From: Verrucomicrobiaceae bacterium
Lineage (GTDB): Bacteria; Verrucomicrobiota; Verrucomicrobiia; Verrucomicrobiales; Verrucomicrobiaceae
Direction: 5' to 3'
NCBI GenBank assembly: GCA_016795465.1
Contig: JAEUHK010000106.1
Coordinates: forward strand, 62,001 to 126,000
DNA: 64,000 nucleotides
The notes under the pieces were generated by a model that saw nothing but the letters and a program-made list of their open reading frames with translations, was not told the origin of the DNA and did no database searches. The translations under genes and the position numbers were made by a program. Below, one piece after another: positions 32,960-40,486 of the stretch (its first letter is position 1; each line of letters opens with the position of its first letter).

Positions 32960-33968
32960 CGCGGGATTCGAAGTGAGTGGGTTTGCCGAGGGAGGCGCCG
33001 CCGCGTTTGATCCAGTCGGCGGTCCACTCGATGAGGTCGGTCTCGCTGACGAAGGGCGGGCCGAGGGAGATGACGGAGCGCGTGGCATTGCTCAGCAGCG
33101 CGTCTTTGGCCTCGGTGCCGGTGAGGTGCGGGGTTTTGCCGAAGAGCTCGCCGAAGTGCAGCGCGGTCTCGCGCACGGAGAGGGTGCGGATGCCGGTGAT
33201 GTTGTAGGCGGTGGCCGGTGAGGAGGCGTGGACGAGCGTGAGGAGGGAGAGCGCGTTCGCATCGCCCTGCCAGATGGTGTTGAAGTGGCCCATGGTGACA
33301 TCGACGGGCTCCTCGGCCCACACTTTGCGGGCGATATCGACGAGCACGCCGTAGCGCAGATCGCAGGCGTAGTTCAGGCGGATGAGCGAGACGGGCGTGC
33401 CGCGCACGCGGCTGAAGTGATCGAAGATCCGCTCGCGGCCGAGGCAGCTCATGGCGTATTCACCGGCAGGATTCAGCGTGTCCTCTTCGCGGCTGCCGCC
33501 GTTTTCGACGGGTGTGAGGCCATACACGTTGCCGGTGGAGAAGGCGACAATGCGGCTGCGGCTATAGCGCTCGCACACGATGCCTGGCAGCCACGCGTTC
33601 ATGGCCCAGGTGAGCGATTCATTGCCCGTGGCACCGAATTTCATGCCCGCCATGTAGATGACGTTCGCCGCGGCGGGGAGGTAGGCCACCGCGTTCGCAT
33701 CGAGCAGATCGCGGGCGACTGTTTCGATGCCATGCGCGTTGAACTCTTCCTGCGAACCCGGCGAACTGAATCGCGACACCGCGATGACGCGTCGCGGCGT
33801 GCCTGCATCGTCGCTGGCGCGTTTGATCATGCGGGCGAGTGAGGGGCCCATCTTTCCTGCGGCACCGAGCACGATGAAATCGCCCGGAATCTGCCGCATC
33901 AGGTCGATCACCGCCGGGGTGGGGCGTGAGAGGCGCTCTTCGAGGTCGGGGAGGTCGTGCGGGCACAT
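32946..33968 (-). CDS. NAD-dependent epimerase/dehydratase family protein
   Basis: A 340-residue extended SDR protein. The Rossmann motif is DFIVLGAAGKMGPSLARMI, and the active-site region has FSTGNVYGLTPVENGGSREED. The classical catalytic Tyr-x3-Lys appears as YAMSCLGRERIF, so Tyr is present but the Lys is not in its usual place. It ends in a C-terminal substrate part (AYNITGIRTLSVRETALHFGELFG). First gene of the operon epimerase - DHDPS-like - oligopeptidase B, overlapping the next gene by 14 bp. A role in sugar-acid catabolism alongside the DapA-family aldolase is plausible but unproven. Confidence 0.87.
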   Translation of the reverse strand: MCPHDLPDLEERLSRPTPAVIDLMRQIPGDFIVLGAAGKMGPSLARMIKRASDDAGTPRRVIAVSRFSSPGSQEEFNAHGIETVARDLLDANAVAYLPAAANVIYMAGMKFGATGNESLTWAMNAWLPGIVCERYSRSRIVAFSTGNVYGLTPVENGGSREEDTLNPAGEYAMSCLGRERIFDHFSRVRGTPVSLIRLNYACDLRYGVLVDIARKVWAEEPVDVTMGHFNTIWQGDANALSLLTLVHASSPATAYNITGIRTLSVRETALHFGELFGKTPHLTGTEAKDALLSNATRSVISLGPPFVSETDLIEWTADWIKRGGASLGKPTHFESRDGRF

Positions 33969-34025
33969 GAATCAAAAAATGGTCGCCTGCTTTTAGCGCA
34001 TCCGTTCATCCGCGAAAGGTCGTCT

Positions 34026-34544
34026 TCATGCATTTGCCAGCCTCTCCGGCACCGGCAAAACGAGCTGATACAGCGCCAGATCGAGCCAGCGGCCGAATTT
34101 GTAGCCGGCGTGGCGGATGTGGCCGCAGGGCTCGAAGCCGGCTTTGGCATGCAAAGCGATGCTGGCGGTGTTTTCGGCATCGATGACGCCGATCATCATG
34201 TGATAGCCCTGCTGAGTCGCACGGTCGATGAGGCGGCGCAGCAGCTCCTTGCCGAGCCCACGACCTCGAAAACGTCCATCGACGTAGATCGAGTGCTCGA
34301 CGCTGTATTGATAGGCGGCATGCGGGCGGAAGGGGCCGTAGCTGCCGAAGCCCATGAGCGTGCCATTTTCATCGAGCACGCCGATGACGGGCAGATTGCT
34401 AGACTTTTTCGCGGCCCACCAGGCCTCCATGACCTCCAGCGAGCGTGGCTCGTAGTCGTAGAGCGCGGTCGAGTTCACGATGGCCTCGTTGAAGATGGCG
34501 CGGATGGCCTCCAGGTGCTCGTGCATGCAATCGATCCAGGTCAT
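34026..34544 (-). CDS. GNAT family N-acetyltransferase (PAT/MnaT-like)
   Basis: A 172-residue protein with the acetyl-CoA-binding pattern VDGRFRGRGLGKELLRRLIDRATQQGYHMMIGVIDAENTASIALHAKAGFEPCGHIRHAGYKFGRW. This is the pattern of phosphinothricin/methionine sulfoximine acetyltransferases. It acetylates small amino-acid-like compounds; natural substrate unknown. Monocistronic, with a terminator-like hairpin upstream (34587-34622) separating it from the DUF5069 gene. Confidence 0.9.
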   Translation of the reverse strand: MTWIDCMHEHLEAIRAIFNEAIVNSTALYDYEPRSLEVMEAWWAAKKSSNLPVIGVLDENGTLMGFGSYGPFRPHAAYQYSVEHSIYVDGRFRGRGLGKELLRRLIDRATQQGYHMMIGVIDAENTASIALHAKAGFEPCGHIRHAGYKFGRWLDLALYQLVLPVPERLANA

Positions 34545-34586
34545 GCGGGGAAGGTGGAGTGCTCTCGTGAAAAGGAAAGGACCATG

Positions 34587-34622
34587 GAAAACCCCGTCCG
34601 CCTCACGACGAACGGGGTTTTC
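34587..34622 (-). terminator. Intrinsic terminator downstream of the DUF5069 gene
   Basis: An 11-bp perfect stem, gaaaaccccgt (34587-34597) with acggggttttc (34612-34622), 14-nt loop. A/T runs on both flanks of the GC core make it usable in either direction. Located between the DUF5069 stop and the GNAT start. Confidence 0.75.
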
Positions 34623-34642
34623 GTAAATCAGAGGGCCAAAGC

Positions 34643-35086
34643 TTACCCCTTGATCTCAACGTTCCAGAAGGTGTTCCAGTCGTCGATGTTGTTCAGATCG
34701 ACGGCGCCGGGGTTCACGCTGCCGTCATCAGGCAGGCCGCAGGCATCGAGGATGCCTTTGCGAACGTCATCGCCGTGGATGTAGCCGCGGATGGCGGCGT
34801 TGTGCTTGTAGATGTTGCCCTTGGTGAGGTTCACGCCGGGCTGCGACCGGATCCAGGACTCGAGCTGCGTGTAGCTGGGCTTCGTGTCGATGAAGGCCTT
34901 GAAGGTGTCGATGTTGATGCCGAGCGCGTCGAGGGTCATCTGGTCGTAGCCGCAGCCGATGCCGGGATAGTCAGGGTGGAGCTTGCCAGCGGCGGCGAGG
35001 GAGGCTTTCTGCCACAGGCGGGGAAGATGAAGGACGCCGAGGGGGCCGGCGATGCCGGAGCTGATGAGGGGAACGATCTGGGCCAT
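34643..35086 (-). CDS. DUF5069 domain-containing protein
   Basis: A 147-residue protein from the ATG at 35086 (MAQIVPLISSGIAGPLGVLHLPRLWQK). The pattern HPDYPGIGCGYDQMTLDALGINIDTFKAFIDTKPSYTQLESWI fits the DUF5069 family, which is largely confined to Verrucomicrobia and relatives. Function unknown, likely cytoplasmic. The open frame upstream lacks homology-like features and runs into the divergent PVC dehydrogenase promoter region, so it is not used. Followed by a strong terminator. Confidence 0.75.
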   Translation of the reverse strand: MAQIVPLISSGIAGPLGVLHLPRLWQKASLAAAGKLHPDYPGIGCGYDQMTLDALGINIDTFKAFIDTKPSYTQLESWIRSQPGVNLTKGNIYKHNAAIRGYIHGDDVRKGILDACGLPDDGSVNPGAVDLNNIDDWNTFWNVEIKG

Positions 35087-35213
35087 GAGGGTATGTTGGG
35101 TTGGTATTTCGTGAATCGGATTCGCCGTGGCGAACGAAGCGTGACTTTGACGAGTCCGCTCCGACGCGGCAAGAACAAACGCACCCGCTGTGTTCTCTCG
35201 ATCCCCCGATTTC

Positions 35214-38200
35214 ATGAAAAAACCCACGCTCATCGCCCTCGCGGCGCTGCTGGCGCTGCCTTGCGCCGCCGCGGAGAAAAAAGCTGCCGCCAAGCCCGCG
35301 CCGAAGTCCGTCCTCGAACTCCGCAAATGGTCCGGCGATCTCAACGTGCCCGATCCCGTCGCCGTGACCACGGATGAAAAAGGTCACGTCTATGTCGCCG
35401 CCACCACGCGGCGCAAAGTGGCCGATCTCGACATCCGTGAGCACTCGATGTGGATCGCCGATGACGTCTCGCTGACCAGTGTGGAGGAAAAAGAGGCCTT
35501 CTTGAAGCGCGAGCTCGCTCCCGGCAAGCTGCGCCTGCCACGCGGCGGACTCAAAGATCACAACCAAGACGGCTCCATCGACTGGAAGGACCTCACCGTG
35601 CACAGCGAGCGCATCTACCAGCTCCGAGACACCGATGGCGACGGCACTGCTGACAAGATGACCACCTTCGCCGAAGGCTTCAACAGCGTCGTCACCGGCA
35701 TCGCCGCGGGCATTTTGTATCACGACGGCTGGGTTTATCTCACCGTCGCGCCCGACCTCGTGCGCCTGCGCGACACGAATGACGACGGCGTCGCCGATGA
35801 GCGTGAAGTCGTCGCGCATGGCTTCGGCATGCACATCGCGTATGCCGGGCATGACATGCACGGCCCGCGCATCGGCCCGGATGGCCGCATCTACTGGAGC
35901 ATCGGTGACAAAGGCGTGAACGTGACCAGCAAAGAAGGCGTGAAGTGGTATTACCCGCACGAAGGCTGCGTCATGCGCTGCGAGCCGGACGGCAGCGGCT
36001 TCGAGGTCTTCGCGCACGGCCTGCGCAACATCCAGGAGGTCGCCTTCGACGACTTCGGCAATCTCTTCGGCGTGGACAACGACGCCGACCTCCCCGGCGA
36101 AAAAGAACGCCTCGTGTATATCACCGAACGCAGCGACTCCGGCTGGCGCTGTGGCCATCAGTATCAAAAAGAGCACAGCCGCTGGATCCTCGAAGGCCTG
36201 TGGAAGCCCGCGCATGAAGGACAGCCGCTTTTCATCACGCCGCCGCTGCAAAACTACTCGAACGGCCCCGCCGGTTTCGCGCACGAGCCCGGCACCGCAC
36301 TCGGTGCCTCGCTGCGCGGCCATTTCATCCTCGATCAATTCCCCAGCGGCGCGATGACCGCCTTCCAGCTCGCTCCGAGCGGCGCGTCCTTCGTCATGAA
36401 AAACGAACGCGTCATCCACAGCGGCCTCATGGGTATCGGTTTGTGCTTCGCGAACAACGGCGGCCTCCTCGTCGCCGACTGGAGCGGCGGCTACCCGCTT
36501 GATGAAGTCGGCCACATCTGGCTCGCCGACGATCCCACCGGCCAAAACAGCACCGAGCGCCAAGAAACCGCCAAATTGCTCGCCGCCACGCTCGATGCCT
36601 CACACCTCGCTCATCGCGATCAACGCGTTCGTTTGCGTGCGCAGTTCCAACTCGTCAAAAACAACGACTTCAAAACCCTCGAAGCCATCGCCGCCGATAG
36701 AAAGGCAAACCAACTCGCACGCATCCACGCCATCTGGGGCCTCGGCCAAGGTCTCCGCGCCAAAAAGCTCGAAGCCTCGTCGCTCACCAAACTCCTCACC
36801 GACACTGATCCCGAAATCCTCACCCAAACCGCCAAAACCCTCGGCGACGGAACCACACGCGTCCCCGAGCTCATCTCACTCCTCACGCATCACGCATCAC
36901 GCGTCCGTTTCCACGCCGCCATCGCCCTCGGCAAACTCCGCGACCCCGCCGCGACCCCGAAACTCCTCCAACTCGCCGCCAAAGAACAAAACGATCCCTT
37001 CATGCGCCACGCCATCGTCACCGGCCTCGCGGGCTGCGCCGACGCGAAGGTGCTCGTGAAGGACAAAAGCCTCTGCAGCCTCCTCGCACTCGCCCGGCAG
37101 CGTTCGCCGAAGGTCGCCGAGTTTCTCACCAAATTCCCCGATGAAGCCGAACGAGCCATTCACGACGACGCCGGCATCCCCGAGGCCCTTCCCGCGCTCA
37201 CCACGCGACTCTCGCGCCGCGGGCTGAACGCCTGTTTGCGCCTCGGCATCGCCGAACCGCTCATCCAGGCCGCATTGAAGCCCTCCGCGCTGCAAAGCGA
37301 GGCCCTCGACCTCCTGCTCGTCTTCACCAATCCGCCGCGACTCGACCGCATCGACGGCCACGCGCATGAAATCGCCCCGCGCGATGCCAAAGCCTTCGCC
37401 GCGCTCGTGCAATCGCGCCTCGACTCGCTGCTCGACCTCACCGACGGCCAGCTCAAGGCCAAGGCCGTCGAATTGCTCATGCAGCTCCAGCTTCGCGTCG
37501 AGCCCGCCGTGCTCCAAAGCATCGTCGCCGATGTCACCGCCCGCGCCAGCCTCCGCGCCGGCGCATTGAAGATGCTCGCCAGCACCGGCGACTTCGGTCC
37601 CTCGCTCGATCTCGCCTTGGACAAAAAATCGCCCGCCGAACTCCGTCGCGAAGCTCTCAAACAGCTCTTCTCCCATCAACCCGACCGCGCCATCACCGCC
37701 GCCGCCACCGCGTTGAAGGAAGCCGACACCACCACGAAGCAACTCGCGCTCTCGCTGCTCGCTTCATCCAAAGACGACACCGTCATCACCGAGTGGCTCG
37801 ACCTTCTCGCGGCCAACAAAGCCCCCGCCGCCATCCAGCTCGACATCCTCGAAGCCGCTGCCACCCGCGAAAGCCTCAAACCCAAGCTCGCCGCCCTCCA
37901 AACCCAAAACACCGAACTCCTCGAAGGCGGCGACGTCACCCGCGGTCGCGACATCGCCACCAACCACCTCGGCGCCAACTGCATCGCCTGCCACACCATC
38001 GAAGCCAAAGAAGGCAGCCAGGTCGGCCCCAACTTGAAAACCATCGGCAGCACCAAAGACCGAAAATACATCCTCGAGTCCCTCCTCAACCCCCTCGCCA
38101 CCGTCGCCCCCGGCTACGGCCTCATCACCCTCACCCTCAAAGACGGCAAAACCCTCTCCGCCATCCTCGACAAAGAAGACGCCAAGCAAATCCGCCTCAA

Positions 38201-38360
38201 ACTCCCCGACGGAAAACTCCAAACCGTGCCGCTGAATCAAATCGCCTCACGCACGCCGCCGGTCAGCGTCATGCCGCCGATGCTCGGCATCCTCACCAAG
38301 ACGGAGATCCGCAATGTCGTGGCTTATTTGTCGAGTTTGAAGGCGAAGACGAAGAAGTGA
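35214..38360 (+). CDS. PVC-type dehydrogenase with HEAT repeats and haem-binding CxxCH domain
   Basis: A 1048-residue exported protein from the ATG at 35214, which opens a signal peptide (MKKPTLIALAALLALPCAAA). The N-terminal membrane-bound-dehydrogenase/GSDH-like propeller (about 30-430) shows YQLRDTDGDGTADKMTTFAEGFN and LRDTNDDGVADEREVVAHGFG. A HEAT-like helical region (about 440-870) is followed by a C-terminal cytochrome domain with haem motif CIACH and VGPNLKTIG. Family members are PVC-specific and thought to oxidise sugars in the periplasm; substrate unknown. Divergent from DUF5069. A short repeated block (36883-36901) sits in the HEAT region. Confidence 0.9.
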   Translation: MKKPTLIALAALLALPCAAAEKKAAAKPAPKSVLELRKWSGDLNVPDPVAVTTDEKGHVYVAATTRRKVADLDIREHSMWIADDVSLTSVEEKEAFLKRELAPGKLRLPRGGLKDHNQDGSIDWKDLTVHSERIYQLRDTDGDGTADKMTTFAEGFNSVVTGIAAGILYHDGWVYLTVAPDLVRLRDTNDDGVADEREVVAHGFGMHIAYAGHDMHGPRIGPDGRIYWSIGDKGVNVTSKEGVKWYYPHEGCVMRCEPDGSGFEVFAHGLRNIQEVAFDDFGNLFGVDNDADLPGEKERLVYITERSDSGWRCGHQYQKEHSRWILEGLWKPAHEGQPLFITPPLQNYSNGPAGFAHEPGTALGASLRGHFILDQFPSGAMTAFQLAPSGASFVMKNERVIHSGLMGIGLCFANNGGLLVADWSGGYPLDEVGHIWLADDPTGQNSTERQETAKLLAATLDASHLAHRDQRVRLRAQFQLVKNNDFKTLEAIAADRKANQLARIHAIWGLGQGLRAKKLEASSLTKLLTDTDPEILTQTAKTLGDGTTRVPELISLLTHHASRVRFHAAIALGKLRDPAATPKLLQLAAKEQNDPFMRHAIVTGLAGCADAKVLVKDKSLCSLLALARQRSPKVAEFLTKFPDEAERAIHDDAGIPEALPALTTRLSRRGLNACLRLGIAEPLIQAALKPSALQSEALDLLLVFTNPPRLDRIDGHAHEIAPRDAKAFAALVQSRLDSLLDLTDGQLKAKAVELLMQLQLRVEPAVLQSIVADVTARASLRAGALKMLASTGDFGPSLDLALDKKSPAELRREALKQLFSHQPDRAITAAATALKEADTTTKQLALSLLASSKDDTVITEWLDLLAANKAPAAIQLDILEAAATRESLKPKLAALQTQNTELLEGGDVTRGRDIATNHLGANCIACHTIEAKEGSQVGPNLKTIGSTKDRKYILESLLNPLATVAPGYGLITLTLKDGKTLSAILDKEDAKQIRLKLPDGKLQTVPLNQIASRTPPVSVMPPMLGILTKTEIRNVVAYLSSLKAKTKK
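36883..36901 (+). repeat. 19-nt direct repeat tcacgcatcacgcatcacg (copy 1)
   Basis: Internal repeats of acgcatc. An exact copy lies at 47248-47266. Both copies are in frame and give THHAS followed by R in unrelated exported proteins. Confidence 0.5.
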
Positions 38361-38431
38361 GGCGCTTGCTTGAGTCGGTGAGCCACTGAGCACTTGCCAC
38401 CTTCCCTGCCCTCCCTCACACTCGGCGGGTC

Positions 38432-39211
38432 ATGAAATGGTTCATCCGCATCCTCGTCGTTCTCGCAGTGCTCATCGCCGGACTGCTTTGGTTTGGCTAC
38501 TCGAAGATCGATGACCTGTTGAAGATGGGCATCGAGAAAGCTGGCACCGAGGCGCTGCAGGCACCGGTGACGATTCAAAAGCTCAAAATCTCGATGTTCT
38601 CCGGTGCAGGCACCATCGAGGGCCTGGAAATCGGCACGCCCGCCGGCTTCAGCGTGCCCTGCTCCCTGCGCATCAACCAGGCGGACATCGCCATCAACAC
38701 CGCCGCCAGCAAAGAAGACCGCATCGTCATCCAGCACATCCGCTTCAACGAGCCCGACATCCACCTCGAGGTCGGACCCGGCGGCACAAACCTCTCGCAG
38801 ATTGCCAAGAACGCCCGTGCCACCGCGGATTCCATCACTCCTGCTGCGCCCGAAGCCAAACAATCCTCCTCGCCGGTGCTGCGCCCGAAGCAGCCGCAAA
38901 AGGACATGAAGCTCCAGGTCAATGAACTCCTCATCACCGGAGCCAAGGTGAATGCCAGCGCCGGCGTGCTGCCCGGAGCTCAAGCCTCCGTCACCCTGCC
39001 CGAGATCAAACTGACCGATCTCGGCACCGGTCCCGAAGGCCTCACGCCTGCCGAACTCACCGCCGTCATCCTCTCCAAACTCTCCGAAGAAGCCACCAAG
39101 GCTGGCGCTGGAGGTGCCGTCGAAAGCCTGCTCAAAGGCAGCAACATCAAAGTCGATTCTCAGGAGCTGAAGCAAGGCGTGAACGAGCTCAAAAAGCTCT
39201 TCGGCAAATAA
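38432..39211 (+). CDS. AsmA-like single-pass membrane protein
   Basis: A 259-residue protein. The N-terminal transmembrane helix (about 5-24) is followed by an AsmA/DUF748-like beta-rich segment (VTIQKLKISMFSGAGTIEGLEIGTPAGF ... IHLEVGPGGTNLSQIAKNA). This is the pattern of proteins involved in outer membrane lipid or assembly homeostasis. The C-terminus is helical (ELTAVILSKLSEEATKAG). The downstream neighbour is jetD on the opposite strand, with their stops 6 bp apart, so the two converge. Confidence 0.65.
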   Translation: MKWFIRILVVLAVLIAGLLWFGYSKIDDLLKMGIEKAGTEALQAPVTIQKLKISMFSGAGTIEGLEIGTPAGFSVPCSLRINQADIAINTAASKEDRIVIQHIRFNEPDIHLEVGPGGTNLSQIAKNARATADSITPAAPEAKQSSSPVLRPKQPQKDMKLQVNELLITGAKVNASAGVLPGAQASVTLPEIKLTDLGTGPEGLTPAELTAVILSKLSEEATKAGAGGAVESLLKGSNIKVDSQELKQGVNELKKLFGK

Positions 39212-39217
39212 TCCTCC

Positions 39218-40411
39218 TCACGCATAAAACGGCCATTCCTCCAAAGTCGGCCGACCGAGGGATTCCTGCTCGAAGTCACCTTTGTTCCCGGCTTCGCGCA
39301 TGGCGTGTAGGGCTACGTGGCAGTCAGACATGGTGGGGGCGGCGAGGAGACGAGAGAGGATCTGCTGATCGCGTTGAGTAAGGAGCGGTGCGCTGCTCTT
39401 TGGACGCCAGTGCATGTGAAAGGGATGGACGGTGCGACCGGAGACATCGCGGAGTTTGCGGAGGATGTCCCAGCCAGCGGGATCGGTGTCGCCGAAGTGA
39501 TGATGGGGGAGGTCGGGCGGCAGTTTTTGCAGGAGGAGACGTACGGCCTGTGTCGGAAACGAGGTGGCGACGATCAGCGTGCTGCGTGCCGCATCGGCAC
39601 GCGTGAGCTGGAGGAAGGTGGTTTTGCGATTCTCGACGGTCAGGAGTCGCTGCGCGGTCGTGGTAAGGTGCGTGGCACGCTCCAGCTCGGCGACGGAGAG
39701 CGTGGACTCGAAGCGGAGGTCGAGGGTTTTGACGCGATCGTCGAAGTGCAGCACGAGCGGGCCGCTGTAATGCAAGACGCTATTGCTTGTCTGAATGCCG
39801 AGCGCCTCCAGCGGCGTCTCGCGGCCGAGCAGCAGCTCCAGCGCCCGCTCGATGAAGCTTTGCTGCGCTTCGAGGTATTTGGAGTCGCGGCCGATTTGCG
39901 TGCTCGCATCGCGAATCAGCGTGCCTTCGGGCCATTCGCGTGCGGTGAGGTCGAAAAGCAGCTTCAAGAGTTCTTTGACACGATTCGCCTCGCGCCATCG
40001 AAACGGCTCCACGGCATGCGGAAGGGCAAACTCGGCCTTCAAATGGCTCAAAAGAGCGGTCCAGGCCTCGGGAAGCAGCGGATGGCTTTTGGCTGAAAAC
40101 TGCTCCACCACGGCCAACGCGGCCTGTTGAGCTTCCGCGCCAGTTTGCGAGCCAAATTGGGCATGAAGCCAAGGTTCGGATTCGAGGGGGACTTCGATCT
40201 TGTCGATGAATCGTGGCTTGTGGCGGAAGGGAATGAGTTTCAGCGGCAGCTTCTCGGCATCTCGTTGGGCGGCCTGACGTTCTTCCGCGGAGGTGAGGCC
40301 TGCATCATCGAGCAGCGTCTCCCAATCCCGCCGAAACGCCCGCACCGATGCCTCCACCCGCCGTTTCCGGGCGGTCATCCATTGTTCGTGCAGGGTTTGG
40401 AGCCAGCGCAT
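39218..40411 (-). CDS. jetD: Wadjet anti-plasmid system nuclease subunit JetD
   Basis: A 397-residue protein. The N-terminal DUF3322-type part has RDWETLLDDAGLTSAEERQAAQRDAEKL. The C-terminal TOPRIM (DUF2220) domain carries LTVENRKTTFLQL (catalytic Glu) and HFGDTDPAGWDIL (Asp-x-Asp metal site), ending in LGRPTLEEWPFYA. In characterised Wadjet systems JetD is a topoisomerase-VI-like nuclease that cuts plasmid DNA once the JetABC motor has stalled on a small circle. Separated from jetC by 75 bp filled mainly by a perfect palindrome. Last gene of the operon. Confidence 0.93.
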   Translation of the reverse strand: MRWLQTLHEQWMTARKRRVEASVRAFRRDWETLLDDAGLTSAEERQAAQRDAEKLPLKLIPFRHKPRFIDKIEVPLESEPWLHAQFGSQTGAEAQQAALAVVEQFSAKSHPLLPEAWTALLSHLKAEFALPHAVEPFRWREANRVKELLKLLFDLTAREWPEGTLIRDASTQIGRDSKYLEAQQSFIERALELLLGRETPLEALGIQTSNSVLHYSGPLVLHFDDRVKTLDLRFESTLSVAELERATHLTTTAQRLLTVENRKTTFLQLTRADAARSTLIVATSFPTQAVRLLLQKLPPDLPHHHFGDTDPAGWDILRKLRDVSGRTVHPFHMHWRPKSSAPLLTQRDQQILSRLLAAPTMSDCHVALHAMREAGNKGDFEQESLGRPTLEEWPFYA

Positions 40412-40420
40412 GGATGATGA

Positions 40421-40484
40421 GTGATGCGGGCACTCCTGCCCGCAATGGGAATCATTCGTCTGCGGGCAGGAGTGCCCGCATCAC
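40421..40484. repeat. Perfect palindrome with 24-bp arms between jetC and jetD
   Basis: Arms 40421-40444 and 40461-40484 are exact reverse complements (each begins or ends gtgatgcggg...), with a 16-nt spacer. It fills almost all of the 75-bp jetC-jetD gap. A near-identical copy (one mismatch between arms) lies in frame inside the PVC dehydrogenase gene at 61031-61091. Confidence 0.9.
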
Positions 40485-40486
40485 TT

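Noticed and set aside
34971..36563. 530-codon minus-strand frame overlapping the PVC dehydrogenase and DUF5069 genes
   Set aside because: Shadow with low-complexity Ala/Val/Glu content; the real genes on this stretch are well supported.
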